64,000 bases of DNA from Kribbella flavida DSM 17836 (GTDB lineage Bacteria; Actinomycetota; Actinomycetes; Propionibacteriales; Kribbellaceae): assembly GCF_000024345.1 (NCBI RefSeq), contig NC_013729.1, positions 4,402,001 to 4,466,000 of the forward strand, given 5' to 3'. Each line of letters begins with the position of its first letter. The first letter of the stretch is position 1. Shown in pieces: positions 9,201 through 16,130 of the stretch. Position numbers and translations under genes: made by a program. The notes beneath the pieces were generated by a model. That model had not been told where the DNA came from. It worked only from the letters and a program-made list of their open reading frames with translations, and made no database searches.

Positions 9201-9805
9201 GGCTGGTCACAAGGCCAGGTCGCGACGGACGTTGCGCTCGAGAGCCGCTGGAGCCAGTACTGCAGGACGTCGGCTCCGTCCTTCGCCTCAGGCTCCGTAC
9301 CGCCCCGCCGCGGCAGGACGAGGCCCAGATCCCGGCCCTCGCTGAGGGCCTTGTAGGTGTGTCCGACGTCAGCGAGAACGGACTGCACGGCTGATGACTC
9401 GATGGCGACCGCGTGCACGGTCAGGACCAGCACATGGTCCTCCGGTCCCAACCGGTACGCCGTCAGCCGAGCCAGCGGACCGGAGTCGAGGTCGAAGGGT
9501 GCGCAGGCGTCGTACGCCGACTGCCCGGTCCAGTCGTCGTCCGCCTCGACCACCCGCACCGGGATCACGGGCCTGCGCTTCCGGCGGGCCGCCGGACGAC
9601 CGTCGGCGTCGTGGAACCCGAGCCCCAACTCCTCGTAACGGGCTGCCACGTGCTGGGCGGCCTCGTCCAGAAGCTCGGTGTCGAAGCGGCCGGTCACGCG
9701 CACTGATCGGCTGCTGTTCCAGACTCCGGTCACCTCGGCCAGCTGTTCGGCCAGCCAGACGGCGGACTGCCTGGGCCGGATCGGGTACGTCAAGGACTCG
9801 GCCAT
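6290..9805 (-). CDS. NRPS C-A-PCP-TE-like protein with degenerate C, PCP and TE active sites
   Basis: This is a 1171-residue protein. Residues 1-430 have the C-domain fold, but the HHxxxDG motif reads HAVAIES at 131-137, so the second histidine and the aspartate are lost. Residues about 440-930 form an A domain with intact YTSGSTGRPKG, YGPTETT, VKIRGHRIEPGE and VNGKIDRAAL motifs; I read its specificity positions as D-I-L-Q-S-G-T-M-Y. The carrier region at 945-1010 reads FFALGGNLARAAL, without the phosphopantetheine serine. The C-terminal 150 residues resemble a thioesterase, but GxSxG is GDGAG at 1087-1091. I chose the ATG with GGAGG five bases upstream over a start 51 codons earlier. Only adenylation looks possible; loading would then be in trans. 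It is the first gene of the leftward operon 9805-1364. Confidence 0.9.
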   Translation of the reverse strand: MAESLTYPIRPRQSAVWLAEQLAEVTGVWNSSRSVRVTGRFDTELLDEAAQHVAARYEELGLGFHDADGRPAARRKRRPVIPVRVVEADDDWTGQSAYDACAPFDLDSGPLARLTAYRLGPEDHVLVLTVHAVAIESSAVQSVLADVGHTYKALSEGRDLGLVLPRRGGTEPEAKDGADVLQYWLQRLSSATSVATWPCDQPAGGWRVGTGDAVRSALPRELVSGAESLADELDVPWPTILLAGLRVLLYRHTRQADLLIGIPPGAELTACSPDTLLPARLDLAGDPAFRDAVMAEATGHSADRSRTGLSLSLLSRALRPESDLLSNSLVQVTFSVAASSPEGTWGGLAAETVEVPVRRSEFELDVQLSVVDGIAQLSWRFSDSVLDVATVEALAARFTVLLVDALRDATQPVSTIELLTAADRRHLAEVEGWNVALRRPKSLGEQIGVWVGSTPDAVAVRHDDSQQTYAELAAVSDAVAGNLAGLQLPPETPIGLLLPRAVELPAVIWGVLKAGHICVPLDPEHPVDRVRYVLSDAGVALVVTAGEGRLDLPEVKHLDVSELVVPPAERAVRPPVHPDALAYLLYTSGSTGRPKGVGVTHGGLANNLWATRELMRVGHGQRLLAVTTISFDIAMLELFLALVSGGETVIASRAEARDGQALIAAFDRWQPDIVQATPLTWQMLFLCGWSGAPELTVSCGGDVVPPMLAARLTACTKSFWHTYGPTETTMYTACQPIQPGNQPGILPLGRPLPRTWLRILDADLRPVPPGVVGELCIGGAGVARGYVGRPALTARQFVPDLDVPGTRIYRSGDLARWRSDGRLELHGRNDRQVKIRGHRIEPGEIEAVLASHADVELAAVDVTGQADARRIVAYLQLRHGTRPARLRQEIRTLAADRLPAVMVPSAFGIVDPMPVQVNGKIDRAALSRLRPPQPDISESDLTDPDEAWVVGAWARVLENDQIGGGDFFALGGNLARAALVRHLARCELGLDLRLRTFLDASTSTALAQRLRQARAAGPAAPTGSIRWLTDASAESALVVVASDEPGRDLAERLAGDAQRPVGMLDPAVDDPVAVLASRSADVLVATGDGAGAALALRDELAQRAGLTLPVLVVGGPAPAIPPRTGPIAYAALDEPVEWLEQWRTAGQVMVARLPAHVDVPRRLAALAAAVE

Positions 9806-10062
9806 GGCCACCTCCGGGCGCCGCATCAGGACACAGACGTCGTACGGCCGGTGGCCGCGGGATTTGTCACCAGGGCCAGTCGATGTGCATCGGAAACATC
9901 GGGGCTGCCTTTCATCGAGGGTGAGCGGACAAACTCTGCAACTATCCGCTGCTGTCAAGAATTACTCTATGAAAGTGCCCGATAATCCGTCGTCAGCGCG
10001 GCGGCTGATCCCGGCGTAATCAATCTGCGCAGCCGGCGTCAACAGAATGCGTAGACGCCCGC
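9806..10062 (-). promoter_or_regulatory. Intergenic region upstream of the 9805-1364 NRPS operon
   Basis: These 257 bases lie between the LuxR-type regulator and the first NRPS gene, both leftward, and should hold the promoter of the large operon. On the minus strand there is a perfect TTGACA at 9958-9953, but no convincing -10 hexamer follows at the usual distance. A GGCGTC/GACGCC inverted repeat with a 13-base loop (10035-10059) is a weak candidate terminator for the regulator gene. No open reading frame here looks real. Confidence 0.35.
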
Positions 10063-10740
10063 TCAGGCTGCCGCGCCGAGCCGGAACTGGTAACCCAGAA
10101 TGACCGCCTCGGTCCGGCTCTGCAGGCCGAGCTTGGTCTGGATCCGGTAGACGTGGGTGCGGACCGTCGCCTCGGAGATCACCAGCACACCCGCGATGCC
10201 GGCATTGGTCCGCCCGGCCCCGAGCAGCTTCAGCACTTCCTGCTCCCGGCCGGTGAGCAGCAGCTTGGCGTCCAGCAACGGCGCCTGATCGATCGGCAGC
10301 TGGGCGGCCAGCCAGTCCAGCAGCGGTCCGGCCATCATCGGGGACAGGAAGACGCCACCTCCGGCCACGGCCCTGACCGCCTGCGCCAGTTCGATGTCCA
10401 CGGCGACGTCGCTGACGATCGCTCGGCATCCCTGCCGGATCGCGCCCAGTACGACGTGATGCGGCACCGCACCGGCGATCGCGACCACCGGGTGGGACAC
10501 GTCGGCGCCGGCCGAGTGGTGCAGCTTGCCGAGAACGGACGGATCCCCGGTGACGACAGTCATGTCGGCCGGGGAACGACCGGTCTCATCGCCGCACATC
10601 AAGTCGGCGACGACCTCGATCCCCTGCTCGGACCGCAGCAGCGTGGTGATCGCTCCGGCGATCAGCACCTGCTCGGCGGCGACCGCAACCTTGATGGGCC
10701 GGGGCGGGCTCGAATCATTGTGGCGTGGACTGCCGAACAT
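10063..10740 (-). CDS. LuxR/NarL-type transcriptional regulator with degenerate receiver domain
   Basis: This is a 225-residue protein. The C-terminal 65 residues are a LuxR-type DNA-binding domain: LLTGREQEVLKLLGAGRTNAGIA, then VISEATVRTHV and IQTKLGLQSRTEAV. The N-terminal part has the shape of a response-regulator receiver (IKVAVAAEQVLIAG and onward), but the acidic pair is replaced by A-A-E. No aspartate sits clearly at the phosphorylation strand. It is therefore probably not controlled by a normal histidine kinase. I chose the ATG preceded by GAGGGGG, which removes 57 codons of unlikely upstream extension. It sits just upstream of the 9805-1364 operon in the same direction and may control it. 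Confidence 0.88.
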   Translation of the reverse strand: MFGSPRHNDSSPPRPIKVAVAAEQVLIAGAITTLLRSEQGIEVVADLMCGDETGRSPADMTVVTGDPSVLGKLHHSAGADVSHPVVAIAGAVPHHVVLGAIRQGCRAIVSDVAVDIELAQAVRAVAGGGVFLSPMMAGPLLDWLAAQLPIDQAPLLDAKLLLTGREQEVLKLLGAGRTNAGIAGVLVISEATVRTHVYRIQTKLGLQSRTEAVILGYQFRLGAAA

Positions 10741-11043
10741 TATTCCCCCTCGTTCCTGAACGCATCGGAGAATGTCTAAGCCGCACAGAAGTACAGAGTC
10801 GCTTCGATTTCTCTCCCCAGCATTACTCAGGTCGAAACCCGGGTCGAACAACGCCGAGAAGGTTACGAGCCGTACGCATGTCAATACAAGAGGAAAGCGC
10901 TGATATCTCACGGTCCAAGCAGGGAAGTGCTCAGGGTGGCCGAACGGTTACCAACCGTGACACCTCGGAGCGGGCCTCGCTGTTACGAGAAATTCTCCGG
11001 CAGTTCTCCGAAAGCGCCGGCCGGCAACAGACCGTGACCGTGT
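10741..11043. promoter_or_regulatory. 303-base intergenic region with a short inverted repeat
   Basis: This region lies between the free C-domain gene (ending at 11044) and the LuxR-type regulator (starting at 10740) and is less GC-rich than its surroundings. It contains a perfect inverted repeat ACGGTT-ACC-AACCGT at 10944-10958, which could be an operator. No T-run follows it, so a classical terminator is unlikely. A promoter for the regulator is expected here, but I cannot place the hexamers. No gene is visible. Confidence 0.35.
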
Positions 11044-12462
11044 TCACGTGGCGTCATCCGACACCGGAGCCTGTGGCGATCCCGCCAGCTCAGCAAGAAT
11101 TTCGCCGTACTGCTCGATCAGGCCCTCGATGTGCTCCCGGTCGAAAAGTTCCGTACTGTACTCGACGCCCACGTCAGCATGCGCACCGAAGGTGAGTCCC
11201 CAGGCCATGTCGAAGCGCGCAGTGCCGTGGTGCATCATCAGCGGTTCCACTTCCAGCCCGGCCAGCGGCGGTCCGGCCTGCCCGCCGCCGACCGCGAAGG
11301 ACACCTGGAACAGCGGCGAGCGGCCACTGCCCCGCTCCGGCACGACCGCTCGCACGACCTCTTCGAACCCCAGGTCGCCGTGGGCCAGCGTGTCGGTGAT
11401 GCAGCGGGTGGCCCGGTCGACCAGTTCGGCGAAGGTCAGCCGGTCCGCGAACCTGCCGCGCAGCGCTACCACGTTCACGAAGTAGCCGATCGAGTTCGCC
11501 ACCGCCGCGTGGTTCCGGCCCGCCGTCGACGAACCGACGATGACGTCCCTCGCTCCGGTCCGCCGATGCAGCAGCACCCAGAACGCTGCCAGGCAGACCA
11601 CGAAGACCGTCGTTCGACGCTGCCTCGACAACTCCCGTACCGCAGCGCACACCTCGGCCGGGACGCGGCCGGCAGCCACCGCGCCGGCGCCCGTCGGCTT
11701 GGCCGGCCGCGGCCGGTCGGTCGGCAGGTCCGCAGTTTCGGCGTCCCCGAGCTCGTTGCGCCAGAAGTCCTTCAGGGCCCGCAGCCGCTCGTCGGAGAGC
11801 CGCCCGACCTGCCAGCGCGCATAGTCGGAGTACCGCGCGGGAAGGCTCGACAGCCTGGCCGGCGCCCCGCCGCGCTCTTCGGCGTAGAAGGCCGCGAGGT
11901 CACGGTCGAAGACGGCGAAGGACAGACCGTCGAAGATCGCGTGGTGGACCACGAAGACGAACACGTGCTCGTCCGGTGCGATCCGATAGAGACCCGCACG
12001 CCACAACGGCGGCCGATCCAGCGGCAACGGCGACCTGCCGTAGACCCGGTCGGCCTCGACCAGCACGTCGTCGACAGCCCGACCGGCAACATCGTGGACC
12101 ACGACGTCGACCAGCACCCGCGGAAGGATCAGCTGAATCGGTCCGCTGTCACGCTCGAGGAGCAGACTCCGTAGTGCCTCGTGCCGCTCGACCACCCGAC
12201 CCAACGCCCGACGGAGCGCCTCGACATCCAGCGGTCCCCGCAGCCGCAGGTACTGCGGCAGGTTGTACGTCGGCGTCCCGGGGTTGAGCTGCTCGACGAA
12301 CCACAGACTGCGCTGCGCCGCAGTCAGCGGCGCCTCGACCTGGGACGGGTCGGTCCGAGGAATGTCACTGTCGGGACCTGGCTCGCCGGCCCGCAACCGC
12401 GCCAGCAGCGCGGCGCGGCGACTCGGTGACAGGTCTGCCAACGGTCCGGTCAACTGCGTCAT
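11044..12462 (-). CDS. Stand-alone NRPS condensation domain
   Basis: This 472-residue C domain has the complete motif HHAIFDG at 173-179. Other C-domain landmarks are AQRSLWFVEQLNPGTPTYN near the start, RHEALRS and SIGYFVNVV. About 40 residues rich in Leu, Ala and Arg precede the fold and may be a docking helix. A GGAGG seven bases upstream supports the start. It is divergent from the TE-A-PCP gene and shares with it the 123 bp region carrying a paired palindromic element. It is probably a monocistronic gene and acts in trans. Confidence 0.93.
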   Translation of the reverse strand: MTQLTGPLADLSPSRRAALLARLRAGEPGPDSDIPRTDPSQVEAPLTAAQRSLWFVEQLNPGTPTYNLPQYLRLRGPLDVEALRRALGRVVERHEALRSLLLERDSGPIQLILPRVLVDVVVHDVAGRAVDDVLVEADRVYGRSPLPLDRPPLWRAGLYRIAPDEHVFVFVVHHAIFDGLSFAVFDRDLAAFYAEERGGAPARLSSLPARYSDYARWQVGRLSDERLRALKDFWRNELGDAETADLPTDRPRPAKPTGAGAVAAGRVPAEVCAAVRELSRQRRTTVFVVCLAAFWVLLHRRTGARDVIVGSSTAGRNHAAVANSIGYFVNVVALRGRFADRLTFAELVDRATRCITDTLAHGDLGFEEVVRAVVPERGSGRSPLFQVSFAVGGGQAGPPLAGLEVEPLMMHHGTARFDMAWGLTFGAHADVGVEYSTELFDREHIEGLIEQYGEILAELAGSPQAPVSDDAT

Positions 12463-12487
12463 CCGTCGACCTCCACACCAGGAGATA

Positions 12488-12520
12488 TGACTATAATCAA
12501 TACCGGACTTTACTATAGTC
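12488..12520. promoter_or_regulatory. Paired ACTATAGT-type palindromes in a divergent promoter
   Basis: Two related palindromes, GACTATAATC (12489-12498) and TACTATAGTC (12511-12520), have centres 22 bp apart, about two helical turns. They lie between the divergent starts of the C-domain gene (12462) and the TE-A-PCP gene (12586). Each contains a possible -10 hexamer (TATAGT) facing the gene on its side, at plausible distances from the starts. The same element recurs in five other intergenic regions of the cluster, so a shared operator or activator site is likely. Confidence 0.6.
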
Positions 12521-12585
12521 ATCACGTCAACCCCCGGTCGGTGGAGTGCCGAACGGGGCCGTCGAGCGGTCCTCGGGAGCCCACC

Positions 12586-15504
12586 ATGGAATCGAACGCG
12601 ACTGACAGCGCACCGCGCGCGACGACCCTGTCCGAACGCAAGCAGAAGCTGCTCGCCGAGCTCCGCCGCCGCCGGGAGCACCGGCCGGAGCGGCCCACCC
12701 GGTTGCACCGGCTCCGGTCCGGCGAGGGGGCGCCCGTGGTGCTCGTCCATCCGGTCGGTGGCCAGGTGTTCAGCTACATCGAACTGGTCGGCGACCTGCG
12801 GTCCGGTCGTCCTGCCTACGCCCTCGAGGCCGACGAGGGGCTGAGCAGCGAAGCCGGTACGCCGCTGGAAGAGCTGGCGGCGAACTACTGGCACCGGCTG
12901 GAGGCCGCCGGCATCCAGCCCGGTGTCCTGGCCGGCTGGTCCTTCGGCGGCGTCCTGGCCTACGAGATGGTACGGCAGGGACCGCGCGTACCCCTCGTTC
13001 TGATCGACTCGATGCCACGGCCGGCGATGTACGACGGGATGACGCGCACCGAGGCGCAGTACCTGGAGGGATTCTTCCACGACCTGTTGCGCTCGGCCGG
13101 TGATCCGGCCGATCTCGGAAGTCTGCCGCCGGAGACGTGGACCTACCCGGCTGACGTCGCGATCGCGATGGCGGAGGCCGCGTTGACAGCGGGTGGCAGT
13201 CGTCTTGATCAGTCGGCCACCGAGCTGCTCCAGCGCTACCGGGTGCACCGCAACGCGACCTGGGCACTCGACAGGTACACCCCGGAACCGGCAGACGTCC
13301 CGGTGCGCCTGATCCGGGCCGCGCGCTGGGACGGGCCGAACGCGACCGACGCGTGGCGAGCGCTGGTCGGCGACGAGAACCTGGTGTCGATCGATGTCGA
13401 CGCCGATCACTACGGCATCCTCCGCAGTCCGGCGGTCGAGGCGGTCCGGACCGTCGTCGACTGTGTCGCCCAGGACCGGCCTCTTCCCCCGCGGGTGCCC
13501 GGCGCTGTCGAACCGGTTGTCACCGCAGGCCCGGTCACGCCGACCGCCGAGCATCCCGAGATCACGCTGGTCGTGCGGCAGACGGCGGCCGGCGAGGTCG
13601 AGGGGCGCCTCGACTTCGACCAGGACCGGTGCGACGAGACGACGGCGCGGGCGCTGATCGAGAAGTACCTGGCGAGCACCCAGGACGCCGGCCCCGAGGC
13701 GCTCCCGCACACGCTGGTCGGCGAGATCGCAGTGGACCATCCTGACGCAGTCGCCCTGCGCTGGACCGACGGCGAGCTGACGTACCGCGAGTTGGTGACC
13801 GCCGCGGACACACTCGCGAGCCGGCTGGGCGGCGCGCAACGGGTCGCCGTGTGCCACCGCCGGACCAGCGATCTGTACATCGCCATCCTCGCAGTGCTTC
13901 GATCCGGCGCGGCGTACGTGCCGATCGATCCCGGGTCCTCGGAGGACCGCCGGAACTTCGTCCTCGCCGACAGCGGCGCGCAGGTACTGCTCTGCGACGT
14001 CGGTGCGGCGGAGCGCTGGACCCTGCCCGACGGCTGCCGCCTGGAATCCATCACCGTCGAGCCCGGACCGGACCCGGTGCAGAGTCGGCCGGTCGACGCC
14101 ACCGATCTGGCCTACGTGATGTACACGTCCGGCTCGACCGGCGTGCCGAAAGGCGTGGCGATGCCCCACGGTCCGCTCGTCAACCTTCTGCGCTGGCAGC
14201 GCGCCCGCTCGGGGTGTGGGCTCGGCGACCGCACCCTGCAGTTCTCCGCAGTCACGTTCGACGCTTCGTTCCAGGAGATCTTCGCGACCTGGACAACCGG
14301 CGGCACCTTGGTGCTGGCGTCCGACGAGGTGCGGCAGGATCCACGCCGGCTGCTGAGCCTTCTCGAGGAGCAGCGGATCAACCGGTTGTTCCTGCCGTTC
14401 GTCGGCCTGCGACTGATCGCGGACGCCGCGGAGCACACCGGCCGTACGCCGACGCACCTGCGTGAGGTCATCACCGCCGGCGAGCAGCTGCGCATCACGC
14501 CGACCGTGCGGGCGTTCTTCCGCACGACCGGCGCGACTCTCGACAACCAGTACGGTCCGACCGAGAGCCACGTGGTGACCGCCGAGCTGCTCGACGGCGA
14601 CCAGGACAGCTGGCCCGAACTGCCGCTCATCGGCGCCGCGATCGACCGTGCGGTCGTGGAGGTCTGCGACTCGTCGGGTGAGCCGGTCCGCACCGGCGAG
14701 ACCGGTGAGCTCCACCTGTCCGGACCGGTGCTGGCCGACGGCTACATCGGTCGCCCGGACCTCACGGACGAGGTGTTCGTACGCCGGCCCGGCGGGCGTC
14801 GGACGTACCGCACCGGCGACATCGGCCGGATGCACGAGGACCGCCGCATCGAGTACCTGGGCCGGGCCGACAACCAGGTGAAGATCAGCGGGTGCCGGGT
14901 CGAACCGGCAGAAGTCGAGTGCGCTCTGTGCGGCATCGACGCAGTCGCCGACGCGGTGGTGCTGCCTCGGCGTGACGACGGCGGTCACCAGACCGTCCTG
15001 GTGGGTTATCTGGTGGGCAAGCCCGGCCGCGAGCTCGATGCGCGGAACGTGCGCGAGCAGCTGGCGGCCGCCGTACCGGCGCACCTGGTGCCGCAGCAGC
15101 TGCTGGTCCTGCCGGCCTTTCCCCTCGGCAGCACCGGCAAGGTCGACCGGCTCGCGCTCGCCGCGATGCCGCTGACTTCTGCGGCGGCCGAGTCCCCGGC
15201 CTCGGCGGACGTCGACGAGGAGGACGCCGTGGTCGCGATCGGCAGGCTCTGGCAGGAACTCCTGGGCCGCTCCCCCGAACCGCAGGACAGCTTCTTCGAG
15301 CTGGGCGGCAACTCGCTGAGCCTCGCGCTGCTGGCGATGCGGCTGGAGCAGCGGTTCGGCGTGCCCGTCCAGCTACCGGACCTGTTTGCCCACAACACTC
15401 TCGAGGCACAGGTCGGCCTGATGGAGCGACTGTTCCTCGCCGAGCTGGCACGATTCTCCGAGGACGACACCAGCCGTACCCTGACCGAGATCCTCGAACC
15501 CTGA
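12586..15504 (+). CDS. NRPS with N-terminal thioesterase, adenylation domain and PCP (TE-A-T)
   Basis: This is a 972-residue protein with an unusual order. Residues 40-285 are a type I thioesterase with GWSFGG at 117-122 (Ser119 nucleophile) and a DADHYGI histidine near residue 270. An A domain follows at about 350-840, with MYTSGSTGVPKG, NQYGPTESH, YRTGD, VKISGCRVEPAE and the SLGSTGKVDR-like lysine motif. A PCP with FFELGGNSL lies near 900-910. My reading of the specificity positions is D-A-Q-F-I-A-Q-V-V(-K), which resembles proline or pipecolate signatures. It has no C domain; the divergent C-domain gene could supply one. The start is the ATG with GGGAG upstream. The GNAT gene follows after 11 bp and is probably in the same transcript. 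Confidence 0.93.
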   Translation: MESNATDSAPRATTLSERKQKLLAELRRRREHRPERPTRLHRLRSGEGAPVVLVHPVGGQVFSYIELVGDLRSGRPAYALEADEGLSSEAGTPLEELAANYWHRLEAAGIQPGVLAGWSFGGVLAYEMVRQGPRVPLVLIDSMPRPAMYDGMTRTEAQYLEGFFHDLLRSAGDPADLGSLPPETWTYPADVAIAMAEAALTAGGSRLDQSATELLQRYRVHRNATWALDRYTPEPADVPVRLIRAARWDGPNATDAWRALVGDENLVSIDVDADHYGILRSPAVEAVRTVVDCVAQDRPLPPRVPGAVEPVVTAGPVTPTAEHPEITLVVRQTAAGEVEGRLDFDQDRCDETTARALIEKYLASTQDAGPEALPHTLVGEIAVDHPDAVALRWTDGELTYRELVTAADTLASRLGGAQRVAVCHRRTSDLYIAILAVLRSGAAYVPIDPGSSEDRRNFVLADSGAQVLLCDVGAAERWTLPDGCRLESITVEPGPDPVQSRPVDATDLAYVMYTSGSTGVPKGVAMPHGPLVNLLRWQRARSGCGLGDRTLQFSAVTFDASFQEIFATWTTGGTLVLASDEVRQDPRRLLSLLEEQRINRLFLPFVGLRLIADAAEHTGRTPTHLREVITAGEQLRITPTVRAFFRTTGATLDNQYGPTESHVVTAELLDGDQDSWPELPLIGAAIDRAVVEVCDSSGEPVRTGETGELHLSGPVLADGYIGRPDLTDEVFVRRPGGRRTYRTGDIGRMHEDRRIEYLGRADNQVKISGCRVEPAEVECALCGIDAVADAVVLPRRDDGGHQTVLVGYLVGKPGRELDARNVREQLAAAVPAHLVPQQLLVLPAFPLGSTGKVDRLALAAMPLTSAAAESPASADVDEEDAVVAIGRLWQELLGRSPEPQDSFFELGGNSLSLALLAMRLEQRFGVPVQLPDLFAHNTLEAQVGLMERLFLAELARFSEDDTSRTLTEILEP

Positions 15505-15515
15505 AGCGGAGCCGC

Positions 15516-16082
15516 ATGACCATCGAAGTACACCCCGTCGACGCATCCCGGTGGGCCGATCTGGAGGAGCTGTTCGGCGGCTCGGGCGGCTACGACGGGT
15601 GCTGGTGCATGTTCTGGCGCCTGCCGAACAAGGAGCTCAACGCGAACGGGCCGGAGGCCAACCGGCAGGCCCTGCACGACCTCGTGCACACCGGCGCCCA
15701 GGTCGGGCTGGTCGCCTACGTCGGCGGCGCTCCGGCAGGCTGGTGCTCGACCGGTCCCCGGCCCGGATACGCACGGATCGAACGGACCAAGGCCCTGAAG
15801 CCGGACGACCCGACCGACCCGCGGATCTGGTCGATCCCCTGCTTCTACGTCGGCAAGGAGCACCGCGGCCGCGGGGTCGCCCGGGCTCTGCTCGACGCAG
15901 CCGTGGCACGCGCTGCCGAAGCCGGGGCGACCATGCTCGAGGGATATCCCGTCGCGAACCCGAAGGGTGCCGGTGCCGCACTGTCGACCGGCACGGTGGA
16001 CCTGTTCACCGCGGCCGGGTTCACGGTCGGCGGCGACCAGCCGGCGTCCGGCCGCAGAGTGGTGACCAGACGCGCGCTCTGA
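15516..16082 (+). CDS. GNAT family N-acetyltransferase (paralogue 2)
   Basis: This 188-residue GNAT protein contains GCWCMFWRLPNKELNANG, WSIPCFYV and the acetyl-CoA-binding loop KEHRGRGVARALLDAAV. It also has EGYPV and an SGRRVVTRR end. It is a paralogue of the protein at 780-1349, but its R-G-R-G-V loop is closer to the consensus than the RRKG loop of the other. It starts 11 bp after the TE-A-PCP gene with a GGAG ribosome site, so it is likely co-transcribed. Acetylation of the product, or resistance, are possible roles. No substrate can be read from the sequence. Confidence 0.88.
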   Translation: MTIEVHPVDASRWADLEELFGGSGGYDGCWCMFWRLPNKELNANGPEANRQALHDLVHTGAQVGLVAYVGGAPAGWCSTGPRPGYARIERTKALKPDDPTDPRIWSIPCFYVGKEHRGRGVARALLDAAVARAAEAGATMLEGYPVANPKGAGAALSTGTVDLFTAAGFTVGGDQPASGRRVVTRRAL

Positions 16083-16090
16083 CCGACGCG

Positions 16091-16121
16091 CCTCGCGGTC
16101 GTGCCGGGCACGACCGCGAGG
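16091..16121. terminator. Bidirectional hairpin terminator
   Basis: A perfect 14-bp inverted repeat, CCTCGCGGTCGTGC and its complement, is separated by a three-base loop. It sits in the 48 bp between the convergent ends of the GNAT gene and the XRE regulator. It lacks a clear T-run, as is common in high-GC actinomycetes, and would serve both strands. Confidence 0.8.
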
Positions 16122-16130
16122 GAGGGGCCG

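Noticed and set aside
9930-9958. TTGACA at 9958-9953 as a complete sigma-70 promoter for the NRPS operon
   Set aside because: No acceptable -10 hexamer is found 16-19 bases downstream, so only the -35-like part is noted.
12463-15084. Extension of the minus-strand C-domain gene to a start at 15084
   Set aside because: The extra 870 codons run antisense to the TE-A-PCP gene and match no domain. A good ribosome site and ATG are present at 12462.
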